Notes: a model not told the origin generated them from the sequence alone. A DNA stretch of 64,000 nucleotides from Porites lobata (GCA_942486035.1 CALNXK010000040.1:3430001-3494000), one strand, 5' to 3'; shown: positions 1 to 10,197, counted from the first letter of the stretch. Program-made: numbers and translations.

Positions 1-576
1 ACACCAGGGCTTCTGACAGGTCGCGGAAGAAAAAGTCAAATTTTGCGGGATTTTTAGGGACAAATTCGCTGAAAAGTCGGCCGATTTCGCGGGAATTTCG
101 CGGAAGGTTTCGGGGCAAACTTCACCAAAAAGCAATCGGTAAAAAACGGCCGATTTTTTGGTTATTTTCAAGGCAAATTTCGCTAGAAATCGATCGGTTT
201 TGCGCTGATCAGACCAGCGTTTTTAACGTACGTTTTTCTAACAGAGGTCATCATTTGCTCTTTCACCACAATACGCTCCAGAAATGAACCAATGGCAAAC
301 CCTTTAACATCATGGGTAGTACCCATTTTTTCGCAACAAAATCAAGCCTGGTAGTTTCAGGCCGTTGTTTGCACTTTCCAAGATGAATTTTCAAGTTTAC
401 AGAGAGTAAATAGCCCCAATATCTGACATAAGTTTTAAATATGTTGTACAGACATGTATTTGATAAGATTTCTACCGAATTTTGCGGTATTTTTCGTGTT
501 TTTGTGAATTTCGCGGGGTTTCGTGGATTTACCTAAATTTCATGGCTCCGCCACCGCGCAAAATATCACGCAAGGG
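1..576. other. AT-rich non-coding DNA with scattered TTTCGCGG motifs
   Basis: No supported gene. Related words such as TTTCGCGGG and AATTTTGCGG recur near both ends of this stretch (about 30-115 and 475-530), which suggests an old, degenerate dispersed repeat. I could not find matching terminal inverted repeats, so no element boundary can be given. Confidence 0.3.
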
Positions 577-652
577 TATGGGTGTGGTCCAACGACTACA
601 TTAATTTCCATTTGTGTGTCACTAACAATTAGTACTATGCAATAAAAACAAC
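577..652 (+). repeat. Dispersed direct repeat, copy 1 of a pair
   Basis: This segment begins with GGGTGTGGTCCAACGACTAC and runs through ACTAACAATT and an A-rich end. It matches a second copy about 408 bp downstream at 985-1056, with scattered substitutions and a short gap. No inverted termini were seen. It could be the ends of a larger element or a local duplication. I cannot name the family. Confidence 0.55.
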
Positions 653-984
653 CATATGTTTATGCAAGCTCTGTGTTTTTATTAACTGACATGTTTATAT
701 GTCATAAAAGTTACCTAAAGTTTCCAAAGAAATTTCTATAATGAATCACAGGTTTTGTTTCATTTTATTGGGTGAAAATTATTTCTGTTTAATACCATAA
801 AATATGAATTTGTTTTAAGGAACTCTATTCCATATGAATCAAATTACCAAGATTTTAGTTCAAGATATAAATTCTGGGAAAGAAAACTTTGTTTCACAAA
901 GAAACACCAACAAAATGTATCCCTAACAAAAAATGTTATAGCACGAAAAACAGTGATTCAAATAGTTTGGTTTCTGTAAAGTGA

Positions 985-1056
985 TTATGGGTGTGGTCCA
1001 ATGACTACATTTTCGTTCGTTTGTAACTAACAATTACTACAGATTAAAAATGACCA
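985..1056 (+). repeat. Dispersed direct repeat, copy 2 of a pair
   Basis: Second copy of the segment at 577-652. It shares the word GGGTGTGGTCCA, then GACTACATT, then CTAACAATTA and an A-rich end. The 330 bp between the copies is AT-rich and holds no recognisable coding sequence. Confidence 0.55.
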
Positions 1057-1911
1057 AAATGGATTACAATTTTTTAGAAATTTATTACTTGAATTTTTTT
1101 CAAAAGCTGATTTTCTCCTTCAGAAATATCCCAGAGACTCAGGGAACGAGTTAAAGATCAAAGAAAGGCCGAAAAAAGAGATGCTATACTCCAATCAGTT
1201 ATTGGTATTTTTTATTTTAAACATTTTGCCACACAAATTAATATTACAGAAAGAAACAGAAAAAAAGTACTAAGATTGCAAACTTACAGAGTAGGATTAG
1301 AGCTACAATAATAGTTCAACATTAACTGTAATATTACGTGACTTAAATTTTGTAACAGATAAAGTGGCGAGGATTAGCCCAATAGAAGCCAAATAACTTG
1401 AAGAAATTGGTCTCCGGGTATTTAATTATGATTTAGGGTGAGCTGCCATGTCAAGGTCAGGCGAGTTTAATCTATAACTCTCTCGATAAGGTATTCTAGT
1501 GGATTAGTCTTTGAACTAAAGTAACTTGATAGTTCATTTGCTGTAGCAAAGAAAATGATGATTTGGGAGGTTTATTTTACAATAACAGTTCTTTGTCTTT
1601 GCCGTAATCTTATAAATCATTCTACATTCTTGACAATCCAGCATAATCATTCTTCATCATTCTTGTCAATTTAACCTTACCATAAGGCTCAGACATTTTA
1701 GGGAAATTATCGAGCGCGTGGGACAGAGCCCCACATAGATTATCGTCAACCTCTTTTCCTTTGGTTGTCACGTGATTGACCGGGCGTACGTACGTACGCT
1801 CTACCGATTGTACGGGTGGGGTAGGGGAGACTATCAAAAGGAAGGGAGGGGTGTCTCAGGCGTGTCTTGCCAAGTCCACATCTTTTACATTGGACATTCA
1901 GAATATGGTCA
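1057..1911. other. Non-coding, AT-rich; one perfect 16-bp palindrome
   Basis: No gene is supported. The one reading frame over 60 codons here (1622-1837, minus) has no recognisable domain or splice context. A perfect alternating purine-pyrimidine palindrome built of CGTA steps lies at 1784-1799 (GCGTACGTACGTACGC). Confidence 0.4.
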
Positions 1912-2236
1912 ATTGACAGCTGTCAAAACAGGATAGCCACTGACCAGTATCCCATGCGCGGGCTCATGTGTCAACTCATTGAGGTGACGTGATTTATTTG
2001 GAAGCTGTCCGCTGAGCAGTTAATTATTTTACTAGATCGCGATCAATGTTCAGTCTCATACTTTCTAGCTAGTTTGGGATCGGAGCACAGGAAAACTGAT
2101 ACATGTCAATGTTGTGATCCATTGACAGCTGTCAAAACAAGGTATCCGCTGACCAGTATCATGTGACTGTATCGCAGGCTCAGGTGTCGACCCATCGAGG
2201 TCAGGTGTTTTTTTGAAGTTATCCGCTGACAAGGTA
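1912..2236 (+). repeat. Two diverged copies of a ~209-bp tandem repeat
   Basis: Copy A (about 1912-2017) and copy B (about 2121-2236) share in the same order ATTGACAGCTGTCAAAACA, CTGACCAGTATC, GGCTCA-GTGTC, GAGGT and TCCGCTGA. The offset is 209 bp. Each starts with the perfect 12-bp palindrome TGACAGCTGTCA (1914-1925 and 2123-2134). The pair is diverged, so the duplication is not recent. There is no coding capacity. Confidence 0.6.
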
Positions 2237-2628
2237 CTGGTTTTCAAATGATCGCAGGCTCAAGTTTAAGTTTTTGTAAAATTCATATGAAATATGTTGT
2301 GTTTATGTGCGCACAATTAAAATTTTGATTTCAAACTGGCCTCGGACGCCAAAATTCAGCCAGCTGCTACAGGCAGGGAAGACAGTTGCTTTTGACTTTT
2401 CTCGCCATGTTCACGCGTTGTTCACGCTCCACGTCCAATTTTTATGCTCTGTTTGGTCAAAATGTGACAGGTGAGTTCATGCGGAAAATTTATGCAGCAT
2501 CTTGAATCTTGTTTACTTTGACAGCTGAAGCTGACAGAGTTTTGTGTCAACTTGTGATGTTTTTAACTTTCTTTTTCACTGGGTGTACAAAATGAAATTC
2601 AGCTGCTATCAGGAGTCTTCTGTTATTC
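2237..2628. other. Non-coding stretch upstream of a small ORF
   Basis: No gene or repeat is recognised. The base composition is less AT-rich than the flanks. It could hold a promoter for the small ORF that follows, but no core promoter element can be assigned with confidence. Confidence 0.25.
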
Positions 2629-2793
2629 ATGGCTAGTTTGTTTGTTGGGTTTTTGGTTGAGTCAAAGTCGGAAATCCGATTTCGGATGGCATCGTTTTCG
2701 TTTTCATCTTGCTTAATGCGTAAGAGGGTTGCAAAGTCTGAAGTGATACTGGCCTTACTTGATACCTTTCAGGAGCTTCATCTCGAGTGGTAA
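2629..2793 (+). CDS. Small ORF or possible first exon (54 codons), unrecognised
   Basis: An ATG at 2629 opens a 54-codon frame with a hydrophobic start (MASLFVGFLVE) and a helix-like C-terminal part (EVILALLDTFQELHLEW), ending at TAA 2791-2793. The stop overlaps a good splice donor: GAGTG|GTAAGC, with the exon edge at 2789 (phase 2). This could therefore be a first coding exon and not a 54-residue protein. I recognise no family and found no clear partner exon downstream. Chance is a real alternative. Confidence 0.2.
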   Translation: MASLFVGFLVESKSEIRFRMASFSFSSCLMRKRVAKSEVILALLDTFQELHLEW

Positions 2794-4465
2794 GCCTAAG
2801 TAATTATTGTATTTGATGTTTGTTTTTTATTCCTAATTTAATGAAGTCGAGCGTAGTTTATGCGGCTATTTTGTTTACGCACGTTTGTAAGATTTGAGAC
2901 AATGATCTGACCAGGGGAGGGGGGAAGCTACTTCCCATACATTCTCTTAAATGAAATCCAAACGATGTTCTCACAACTTGCCAAGCGATCAGCAAAGTTC
3001 TTGCCAGCGGATTTGTGTACTGATTATGCGCATTACGCCAAAAACCATAAATCGACGGTCTTGAGAAGAAACAAAAGCATGGCGGTCGAAGGCGGGACTG
3101 TTTCCCACTATTATATTTTGGTAATTCGCAATTTTATTGATTTTATGCCGCTTTTCAGGCATAGTGTGTGGTTTTCTTTTTCTGTTAAACAATTTCCCTC
3201 CGCAGAGTTTGGAATATGCAACATAGCTCCGTATAGCTGATAAGAATCGCTGAAGAGTTGAGCTATCGAGCAGTGTTTTGCTGCAAACCTTAGGAAAGTT
3301 AAAGTCGCTTCAAGGTACAGAGCTTTCAGTAGTAGTTGTGATTTGTTTATTAGGATCGTTTTGAATTTTAACGTTGGATTCAAGGTGTTGACTGATCGTA
3401 ATAAACGAAGTGAAATGTTATGAAGTGTGGATGTTTATTCAGTTATGATATGTAGAGCCGCAAGCTCATATTTATAAAGCTGTCTGAATATACTTGCTTC
3501 CGATAAATTTGACACTTTCTCCAGTAATTTTTATCAGCATCAAGTTATCATTGCCCTGCAAAAACGACGTAACCTATAAATCGATCGAGCGCGTTGTTGT
3601 TGGTTAAGATGTATTAAATACGGCTGCGTTTTAGTTTCCCCCGCAATTTCAGTACCGAAAGACAAATACGATATGCAAGAAAAACAAAGATGCATGACAT
3701 TATTTTTTTCAATTTTTTAAGCATTTCTGATTTCCTCTGCCTGTTCGCTTCTTGCTCCTAAAAAGTCTAAAAATATTTACTGTGGGAACAAGTGCAACTA
3801 TCCGCTGACCACCACGCAGGGTGACCGCTTTGCAAATTGTGAGAAGATCGTTTCTCGGTCCCAGACCTCGTCTCTCCCCCCCCCCTGGATCTGACCGAGT
3901 ATCAGGTTTGTTATAAGCTTACAGATCTTTAAAAAGACATTTTCTCACGGCAAATAGAAAGAAATCGGTTCAAAGAATATTTAGTTATAATTCTGGCTGT
4001 AAAAGAAAGGTTTGAGCGATTTTCTTGCCTCGAGTTCGTCTTTGAAAAAAGCAAACACCGGGAAGCCGGCTTAAAACATAAACTTCAGCTTTAAGCTCGA
4101 AGACTCAGGATTTTTAGAGACACTTTAATACTTGTCTTCCTGAATGAAAATTGTCGTCTCTGTATATGTTTCACCGAATTATATCTCTTTTATTGATTGT
4201 TAGTACTCCCTCTTGTAATTTTAATCGTTGTGCCGATTGTTTTCAGTGGTTCAGTAAACAACGCTTCCCGGAGTACTCAAAATGCCGCGCGTTAACCGTT
4301 TTAAAATAAAAAATAAACATAATAAATTCTTTATTATGTTGGAGCGTAACTCTGTTAATGTTCATTCAAACACTCGCCACTGCTAGCACTGTAAAAGTCA
4401 GAACCGGCTGGCCGTATAGATGATTTTGAAAATTTTTTCAACGGTTTACGGCTAAAGCCCACGCG
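2794..4465. other. Non-coding region, no recognised feature
   Basis: About 1.7 kb of AT-rich sequence. Frames of about 90 codons occur on both strands around 2965-3383, but they overlap each other, have no conserved motif and no splice context, and look like chance. There is a short C-run at about 3875-3885. No repeats with clear ends were seen. Confidence 0.35.
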
Positions 4466-4474
4466 TGCTTCGAT
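4466..4474 (+). repeat. Left 9-bp target-site duplication of the Foldback-like element
   Basis: TGCTTCGAT directly precedes the outer terminal repeat base at 4475 and recurs exactly at 5694-5702, directly after the right terminus. Confidence 0.85.
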
Positions 4475-5693
4475 GGCCGTCGATAAAATCCGGAACATGG
4501 AACATTCCGGAACATGCCGGAACATTCCGGAACATTCCGGAACATTCCGGAACATCCCGGAACATCCCGGAACATGCAAAAATAAAAAAAATTTTCATGA
4601 AAAAAAATATAATAAAATAATAATAATAAAATAATTTTTGTAAAAATTAATAATAACGTAAAATAACAAAAAAAAAACGAAAAATAATGAAATAATTAAG
4701 AAAAAGAAACTGGTATCCTCTCTGAGTATGAGAAAACAATATTTTGTCGCAACCGATTAAAATTTGTTGGGCGAGTGAGGGTTCATGCAAATGACAGTAA
4801 TGAGTGAAGGCTTGCTTCTAAATTCAAAATATATTAAAATGGGTCGCGAGGAGGGGTTTTTTTAAGCTTTCGTCACAGAGCTACCTCTTGTAATTGTTTG
4901 CCATGAGTTAATCATTTGGCGGTTATCCATTTACGGCTCTGCGATGGACTAAAATGTCGTTGCAGTATTTCATGCCACGCCCAGTCGGTAAGTAGCTCAT
5001 TTCAAGCCAACATATATAGTCTCCTTACATATAACCGACATTTGCTTACTTGAGGTGCTTTGCTTCACTTGAGGTTGACATGAATTACTTACAGACTACA
5101 CTGAGACTAGGCGGCTCTGTGAACTTAAGAAGAGTATAGGGGCTCCTGTCTTTGGATTTTAGTGGACAATACTCACATTCGTAGTAGTTTCTATACTGTT
5201 TACAGTCAGCATGATATTTCAGACGTCTCCTCGAGTCGCAAGAGGAGTTTGCGGGGAGACGGCTAAAATTCAGGCTAACTGATAACAGGTAGAAACTACC
5301 GCTGCGCTACCACTGCCACTGCAACTATTCGCGGCGAATGTGAATCTTTAATTTAATTATTCAAGTCCAAAGCGACGAGCCCCTAAGCTCTTCTTACGGT
5401 CGCAAAGCCGTAAATGAATAACCGTTAAACCGCATGGCAAATATTTCCATGGACCCTCGCCCCACAAATTATTTGCGACAAAATATTGTTTTCTCATACC
5501 CGGAGATGATACGAGTTTCTTTTTCTTTATTTCTTTGTCTTTCGGTTTTTTGTTATTTGACGTTATTATTAATTTTTATAAAAATTGTTTTATTATTATT
5601 ATTATTTTATTTATTTATTTTCATGAAAATGTTTTTTTTTTCACGTTCCGGGATGTTCCGGAATGTTCCATGTTCCGGATTTTATCGACGGCC
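4475..5693. mobile_element. Foldback-like DNA transposon, non-autonomous, complete (1,219 bp)
   Basis: The two ends are long inverted repeats. The left arm (about 4475-4945) and right arm (about 5400-5693) both start GGCCGTCGATAAAATCCGG, continue with tandem 10-bp GGAACATTCC subrepeats, then an AT-rich block, then a shared block ending near TTACGGCT-TGCG. The right arm has fewer subrepeats and lacks about 100 bp of the inner left arm. The centre holds a further partial inverted pair (about 5112-5200 against 5285-5415). A perfect 9-bp duplication, TGCTTCGAT, flanks it. Long terminal repeats made of tandem subrepeats plus a 9-bp duplication are the hallmarks of Foldback elements, linked in Drosophila to the Mutator-like superfamily; that placement is inference. 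No transposase is present. A 125-codon frame at 5434-5811 runs out of the right end and is not a gene. Confidence 0.85.
4491..4577. repeat. 10-bp tandem repeat forming heat-shock-element-like arrays (left arm)
   Basis: About nine units of GGAACATTCC with variants (TGCC, TCCC). From 4520 to 4552 the triplets GAA, TTC, GAA, TTC, GAA, TTC, GAA alternate with exactly two bases between them, which is the spacing of the canonical heat shock factor site (alternating nGAAn/nTTCn). The same repeat in the opposite arm spans about 5645-5679 and is shorter. Factor binding is an inference from the motif alone. Confidence 0.75.
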
Positions 5694-5702
5694 TGCTTCG
5701 AT
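5694..5702 (+). repeat. Right 9-bp target-site duplication of the Foldback-like element
   Basis: TGCTTCGAT, identical to 4466-4474, begins at the base after the right terminal GGCC. Confidence 0.85.
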
Positions 5703-6867
5703 CGTCCTGAATAGCAATTTGTATCGCAATATTGTGAAATACTGCATTCTGTTGTCCGAGGTCTGTATGATAAAAACAGTGCCTCATAGTACTGTTTCAC
5801 CTCAGATGTGACGTATAAATGTTATAAAAGGTTGGTTTACACGCACCCAGATTTGTTGGCAAGATTTTGTAAAATAAACTTGTCAAACGCAAAAAATTCG
5901 ACCGGAATTTTTTTTCCAGGCGTAATTAATCTACGGTGATCAAGAGCCATTATGGCTCTTAATAAATGTGATCGAAGATGATTGCCAGTTTTTGGGTGTA
6001 CTTATGAGGCTATCAACTCGATGTGAGATTTAGTTCACTCTTGGGCTGTTTGCAAATTATTTTTTGTAAAATCACTTAGCCTTTCCCTGAAAAGTCACAC
6101 GAATGTGCTCTAAAGTTAACTAAATTGTGGAATACAAGTTTATTGTTTGATTTAATTATAAATTTATTAATGGCAGCCCCGCTTTTAGCCCTGGCTAAAT
6201 CTATATATTAAACTCCTGCCTTATATACTCATAACTTCTTTTCAGCTTTTTTACCGTAAGTTACGAGAGGCACAAAATACGAATAAAAACGAATATCTGT
6301 AACGAATTATAGTTTTCTATAACAACTTTGCACAGAGAGGAAATGTAAACGTTATACAAAAATGTGAAAACCGCAGAAAACAGCACTATAATTGCCAATT
6401 AAACCGTTTTTCGAACGTCTTTTATTTAACCCTTGAGGAAAATTAAAGCCTCGAGCGTTCATTATTTTCGGTTTCCCAGCAAAAAGTACAGAAAGGTTGG
6501 GTATGGATTGAGCATACATAAATTAGTTTGCACGTGCAAAGTCTTCTCAAAAAACATAACGCGCGAAGTCTAAAAAAAGGCGATCTGCTTACCTTCCTAT
6601 TTGAAAAGCAAATTTTTAATTTTCCTACTGATATTTACGCTCCACACTAGTATTTACGCTCCACTATATCTTTTTTGCCAGTAAAAAATAATTAGGAGTT
6701 TTTTGGATTAAGTACCAAACAGACTGGTAAACCAACTGGACAAAACTTGAAACGCGACTTCGCGCAAATACGCCGGTCAAAGAATTTTGAAGGAGGAATA
6801 AGCTATTAACCATAGTGAATTTAGCAGCACTAAGTTTATGTTTCAAACTGCAAGAAATGCGACTTAC
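5703..6867. other. Non-coding region with one short perfect hairpin
   Basis: No gene is supported. A perfect short inverted repeat, AAGAGCCAT-T-ATGGCTCTT, lies at 5942-5960 and is followed at once by AATAAA. Stop codons are frequent in all frames. The 60-codon minus frame at 6664-6846 has no recognisable domain. Confidence 0.35.
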
Positions 6868-6923
6868 GTTTTGAAATTTCCCAAGCCAGCAACGGTATCC
6901 TCCATGTTGTAAACTTCAACGAG
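6868..6923 (-). CDS. Candidate internal exon A (56 nt), minus strand, unrecognised
   Basis: On the minus strand a pyrimidine-rich acceptor (TTTTTGCATTTTCCAG) precedes an open frame reading LVEVYNMEDTVAGLGNFK plus two bases, closed by a strong donor, GTAAGTCG. It starts in phase 0 and ends in phase 2. Its end resembles candidate exon B at 7638-7707 (N-x-12 residues ending LG-x-x-K), and the two share sequence around the donor. No family is recognised and no full gene model links the pieces. It could be part of a decayed duplicated gene. Confidence 0.25.
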
Positions 6924-7637
6924 CTGGAAAATGCAAAAATAATATAGTTACACTGAGGGGCTGGAAAAATTATAAATAATACTTCTCACCATACAGTCCG
7001 TTTTTCAAAAGAATTATCCTTCGCGAGTTGTTGTTTTGTACGAAACGAATTGGAAATAGTACGAAATGTAAATTGCACCTGCAAGTTAAAATTGTTTTGC
7101 CAATCAAACGTACCGCGTTCTGTGTCCGAGTATAATTTTCCGTTCACAAATTTTATAACCCTCAAATTAAAGTAAAAGTTGTATCGCAAAAGCTCGTTGT
7201 TTTTCCCTTATCTTTAAAGAAAATCTTACAAAACCATTTAAGGAGAGGCGAAGAAACCAGGAAAAGAATTGTTTTAGTAACACGCCATGAATTTTAGCTT
7301 GAAGTTGCACGTGCATTTTCACTGCGGCAACAAATTCAACGCGACAGGTCAAAAACACAGCTGAAGTTTGGCTTGCGTGAAATTTACAGCGGTTTGTTCT
7401 ATGAAATTCTGCTTTATTCCTCATTATTTTGTATGCCCCACAATGTCTTAACACACATCTGCAAAACCAATGTGAATCCCTTTAGCTCTAAAATTGTAAA
7501 CAACTCCACGTGTACAAAACTTGAAACATGTTTTATCACACCAGACATTTGGCAAGAAAAGTACGTTATTTCAGTAGCGTGTGTTCTAAACAAAATTTAG
7601 GTTTCTTACTTTTTAGACAGGAAGAAACACAACTTAC
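6924..7637. other. Between candidate exons; no clear feature
   Basis: This would be intron if the minus-strand exon candidates on either side are real. Open minus-strand stretches around 7000-7190 and 7170-7454 have no recognisable motif and lack convincing paired splice sites. Confidence 0.25.
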
Positions 7638-7707
7638 ATTTTAACTTTCCCCAAACTAACAGCGTTCACCTGAGCGTTGACTGCTCGTTCGTGAATCGTC
7701 CATTGAA
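7638..7707 (-). CDS. Candidate internal exon B (70 nt), minus strand, unrecognised
   Basis: The minus strand shows the acceptor TTTGTATTTTGTAG, then one open frame (QWTIHERAVNAQVNAVSLGK and two more residues), then the donor GTAAGTTG. The other two frames contain stops. It starts in phase 1 and ends in phase 2. The last 13 residues align without gaps to the end of candidate exon A (N at the start, LG near the end, final K). Its start phase does not fit the end phase of exon C (7827-7894), so the three do not form a simple chain. Moderate splice signals are the main support. Confidence 0.25.
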
Positions 7708-7826
7708 CTACAAAATACAAACATAATTTAGGTTATTATAGCGACACTAGAGAGTATATATATAAAAAACCTTTTACCCTACACATTGTTAATAAGAAAA
7801 CTTCAGGTTCAGCCAAAACGTCTTAC

Positions 7827-7894
7827 CTTGACCGCCGCACTCTCGAGCATTATCTCACAGCTAACTTCTACCTCGTTGGCGTTTTTTGCAACTA
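7827..7894 (-). CDS. Candidate internal exon C (68 nt), minus strand, unrecognised
   Basis: The minus strand shows the acceptor CTTCTCTCTTACAG, then an open frame (VAKNANEVEVSCEIMLESAA, V, K), then the donor GTAAGACG. It starts in phase 1 and ends in phase 0. The peptide is acidic and helix-like. I recognise no family. The splice signals are good, but a 22-codon open stretch is expected by chance fairly often. Confidence 0.25.
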
Positions 7895-8062
7895 CTGTAA
7901 GAGAGAAGACAGGACAGAAGTGGGTGGGAATATGGTATTGGCCGGGTAGGGGTGAGTTATTTGAATATTTACAATGATGGCCCAATCAACTGCAATTGTG
8001 CTTATCCCTTCCCAAGGGCGTTAGTCGGGCATTTTTCAAAGGCCCACGGTGGGGCAAACAAG

Positions 8063-8415
8063 GAGCGCTTACCATTTGTATGGAAAACCCGGTAATTCCG
8101 GGGAGAATTCAAATGAAACGGATCATCCCGGTGGAAATTTTCCGCTAAAAAAAGGTAATACCTTTCGAGGTATTCCCTTTTTCTCGCTTTTAACCGAAAC
8201 GAGCGAAATTTTTTGTTTCATTATAGTCTGGTTTGACCAATGCCAGGCTTCCTTTTGAGGCGGAGGGTGATTTGTTTTAACCCAGGGCCACACGTTATCT
8301 GGTGTTTTGCAAATGGTACAACTCTAACACATTTCTCTTTTCGCAAATGTTTTCAAGTCCAGTACCAATTGTCAGAATTTGTTTACCGAAATTTCCTTAC
8401 AAATGGTAACCGCTC
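8063..8415. mobile_element. Non-autonomous TIR DNA transposon (353 bp)
   Basis: The ends are inverted copies: GAGCGCTTACCATTTGTA on the left (8063-8080) against GAGCGGTTACCATTTGTA on the complement of the right (8398-8415), 17 of 18 matching. Similarity continues inward for about 17 more bases (GGAAA...CGGTAA). AAG occurs directly outside both ends, a possible 3-bp target duplication, but this is weak. There is no transposase. Small plus-strand frames at 8049-8494 are chance readings through it. The superfamily is not assigned. Confidence 0.6.
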
Positions 8416-8609
8416 AAGGTGTATTATGGAAGATATGCAAATGGCGAAAGCACAACACTGGGTAGAGAGTCATTTAAAACCAACTTTGAGGTAGTTAAGT
8501 GGTAAACATTCTGTCCACAGGAGCAGACAATAGGCAAATTTAAGGACCTATTTTCTTTGTTTATTTTATAAAATATCGCGAAAATTTAAATTCATCCAAC
8601 TTCTGGTGC

Positions 8610-8717
8610 AGAGCCTGGGAGGCCTGTGACTGCAGATGAAGTAGACATTAAAATTAAAAATACCTCAAACACCACAAAAGCTAAGGTGTTATCGACGCAC
8701 AGGTAACCCAGGCTCTG
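8610..8717. mobile_element. 108-bp miniature inverted-repeat element
   Basis: A perfect 11-bp inverted pair, CAGAGCCTGGG (8610-8620) and its complement (8707-8717), is extended inward by a shared CCTGTG after a 2-3 base difference. No clear target duplication was found. The plus strand between the arms happens to be open for about 38 codons, but the stops lie at the arms and no gene continues outside. Confidence 0.5.
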
Positions 8718-8919
8718 TGATAGTACCAGTAGGGTTCCAGTAAAATTACAGTGTTTGTATGGGGTAAAAGTACGATCCTAAAATTTCTACACCCACTACG
8801 CCTTACATCTAGTGGGTGTACAGACGGTCGTTTGAGCGTATGCTACGTCATAATGAAATTTTCTTGCTTTTATAGGTTACCAATTTTATTATCATATACA
8901 GTCAACAACCTACAAATTT
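8718..8919. other. Short non-coding spacer
   Basis: Nothing recognisable is seen between the miniature element and the tandem array that follows. Confidence 0.3.
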
Positions 8920-10197
8920 AGTTAAGAAATATACAAGTGCTTTCTAGGGCTGGTAAAATGCAAAGACAAGGCTAACGAAAGATCTTATAAATTCGTAATC
9001 AATTGTGGACAAGATCTTAAGAAAAAAAAAAGATCCTACAGGATCCTAGACAATTCTACAAGATTGTACAGGATCCTACACAAAACCTTATGGAACCCTT
9101 ATCAATTCTAGACAAGATACTATGAGATCTTAGACAAGTCTGAAGTACTCAACAGCTTGTTCTGAAATATTTAACGGATTATACAATCAAGAACCTAAAA
9201 AATTACTTACGAAGTATACAACTGCTTTTTTTGAACAGGTTAAATGCAAAGACAAGGCTTGCGCAAGATCCTTTGGAATCCTGCAAGATCCTACAGGATT
9301 CTAGACAATCCTCCAAGATTGTACAGGATCCTAGACAAAATCCTCTGGAATCCTTATCTATTCGAAACAAGATGCTGCGAGATCTTAGACAAGATTCGGA
9401 AGGACTCAATAGCATCCTTTGAAGTATTAAAAAGGATAATAATATAAAAATTTAGATAATAATAGACAATCCTACAACATGGTACAGTATCCTAGACAAA
9501 GTGCTATGGAATACTCACCAGTTTTGATGCTACAGGATAGAAGACAAGATTCGGAAGCGCTCAATAGCATCCTGTAAAATATTAAACAGGATAAAACAAT
9601 CAATAACCTAAGAATTTTTTTAAGCCGGAAATATACAAGTGCTTGTTAGGGCAGACAAGATGCAAAGATAAGGTTTACGAAAGATCCTATGAAATGTCTG
9701 TGGACAAGATCGTATGGAATCCTATAAGATCGTACAGGATCCTAGACAATCCTAAAAGATCGTACATAAATCCTAAATAAAATCGTATGGAATACTCAAC
9801 AATTCTAGGCACGATGCCATGGCATCTTAGACAAGAAGCTAAGCATTTAGCTTAGAAGTATACGAGTCCTTATTTGGGCAGTTTAAACCCAAAGACAAGT
9901 TTTATCAAAGATCCTATGGAAACCTAATCAATTCTGGACAGGATCCTATGGAATTCTGTAAGATCCTACAGGATCTAGACAATCCCACAAGATTGTACAG
10001 GATTGTATGGAATCCTCATCAATTCTAAAAAAAAGATGCTACGGGATCTAAGAAACGATTCGGAAGCGCTCAATAGCATCATATAAAATATTAAAGAGGA
10101 TAGAACAATCCATAAGCTAGGAATTTAGTTAAGAAATATACAAGAGCTTATTAGGGTAGGCAACATTCAAAGACAAGGTTTACGAAAGATCTTATGA
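8920..10197 (+). repeat. Complex tandem array with nested GGATCCTA-type subrepeats
   Basis: A marker block (AAATATACAAGTGCTT, then TGCAAAGACAAGG, then GAAAGATCCTATG) recurs at about 8925, 9207, 9625, 9853 and 10128, so there are five copies of variable length, 228-418 bp. Inside each copy shorter units recur: AAGATCCTACAGGATCCTAG, ACAATCCTACAAGATTGTAC and TATGGAATCC. Many subunits are small palindromes (AGGATCCT, TTGTACAGGATCC). The reading frames here (for example 9231-9447, rich in RILDK/QDPLES words) are translations of the repeat and not proteins. Confidence 0.75.

Noticed and set aside
2989..3383. Overlapping 67-91 codon ORFs on both strands
   Set aside because: They are mutually overlapping, without motifs or splice signals, as expected by chance.
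5434..5811. 125-codon ORF with transmembrane-like leucine/phenylalanine run
   Set aside because: It lies in the AT-rich right arm of the Foldback-like element and runs through its end and target duplication, so it is a composition artefact.
5942..5960. Hairpin followed by AATAAA, resembling a histone mRNA 3' stem-loop
   Set aside because: The stem is AGAGCC...GGCTCT, the reverse order of the histone element, the loop is wrong, and there is no histone gene nearby.
8595..8704. Plus-strand frame (GAEPGRPVTADEVDIKIKNT...) with a faint arrestin-like look
   Set aside because: It lies inside the 108-bp TIR-bounded miniature element, is only about 38 codons, and neither side continues as an exon.
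9203..9447. 63-70 codon ORFs rich in DPLESCKILQD words
   Set aside because: They are translations of the GGATCCTA tandem array in several frames.
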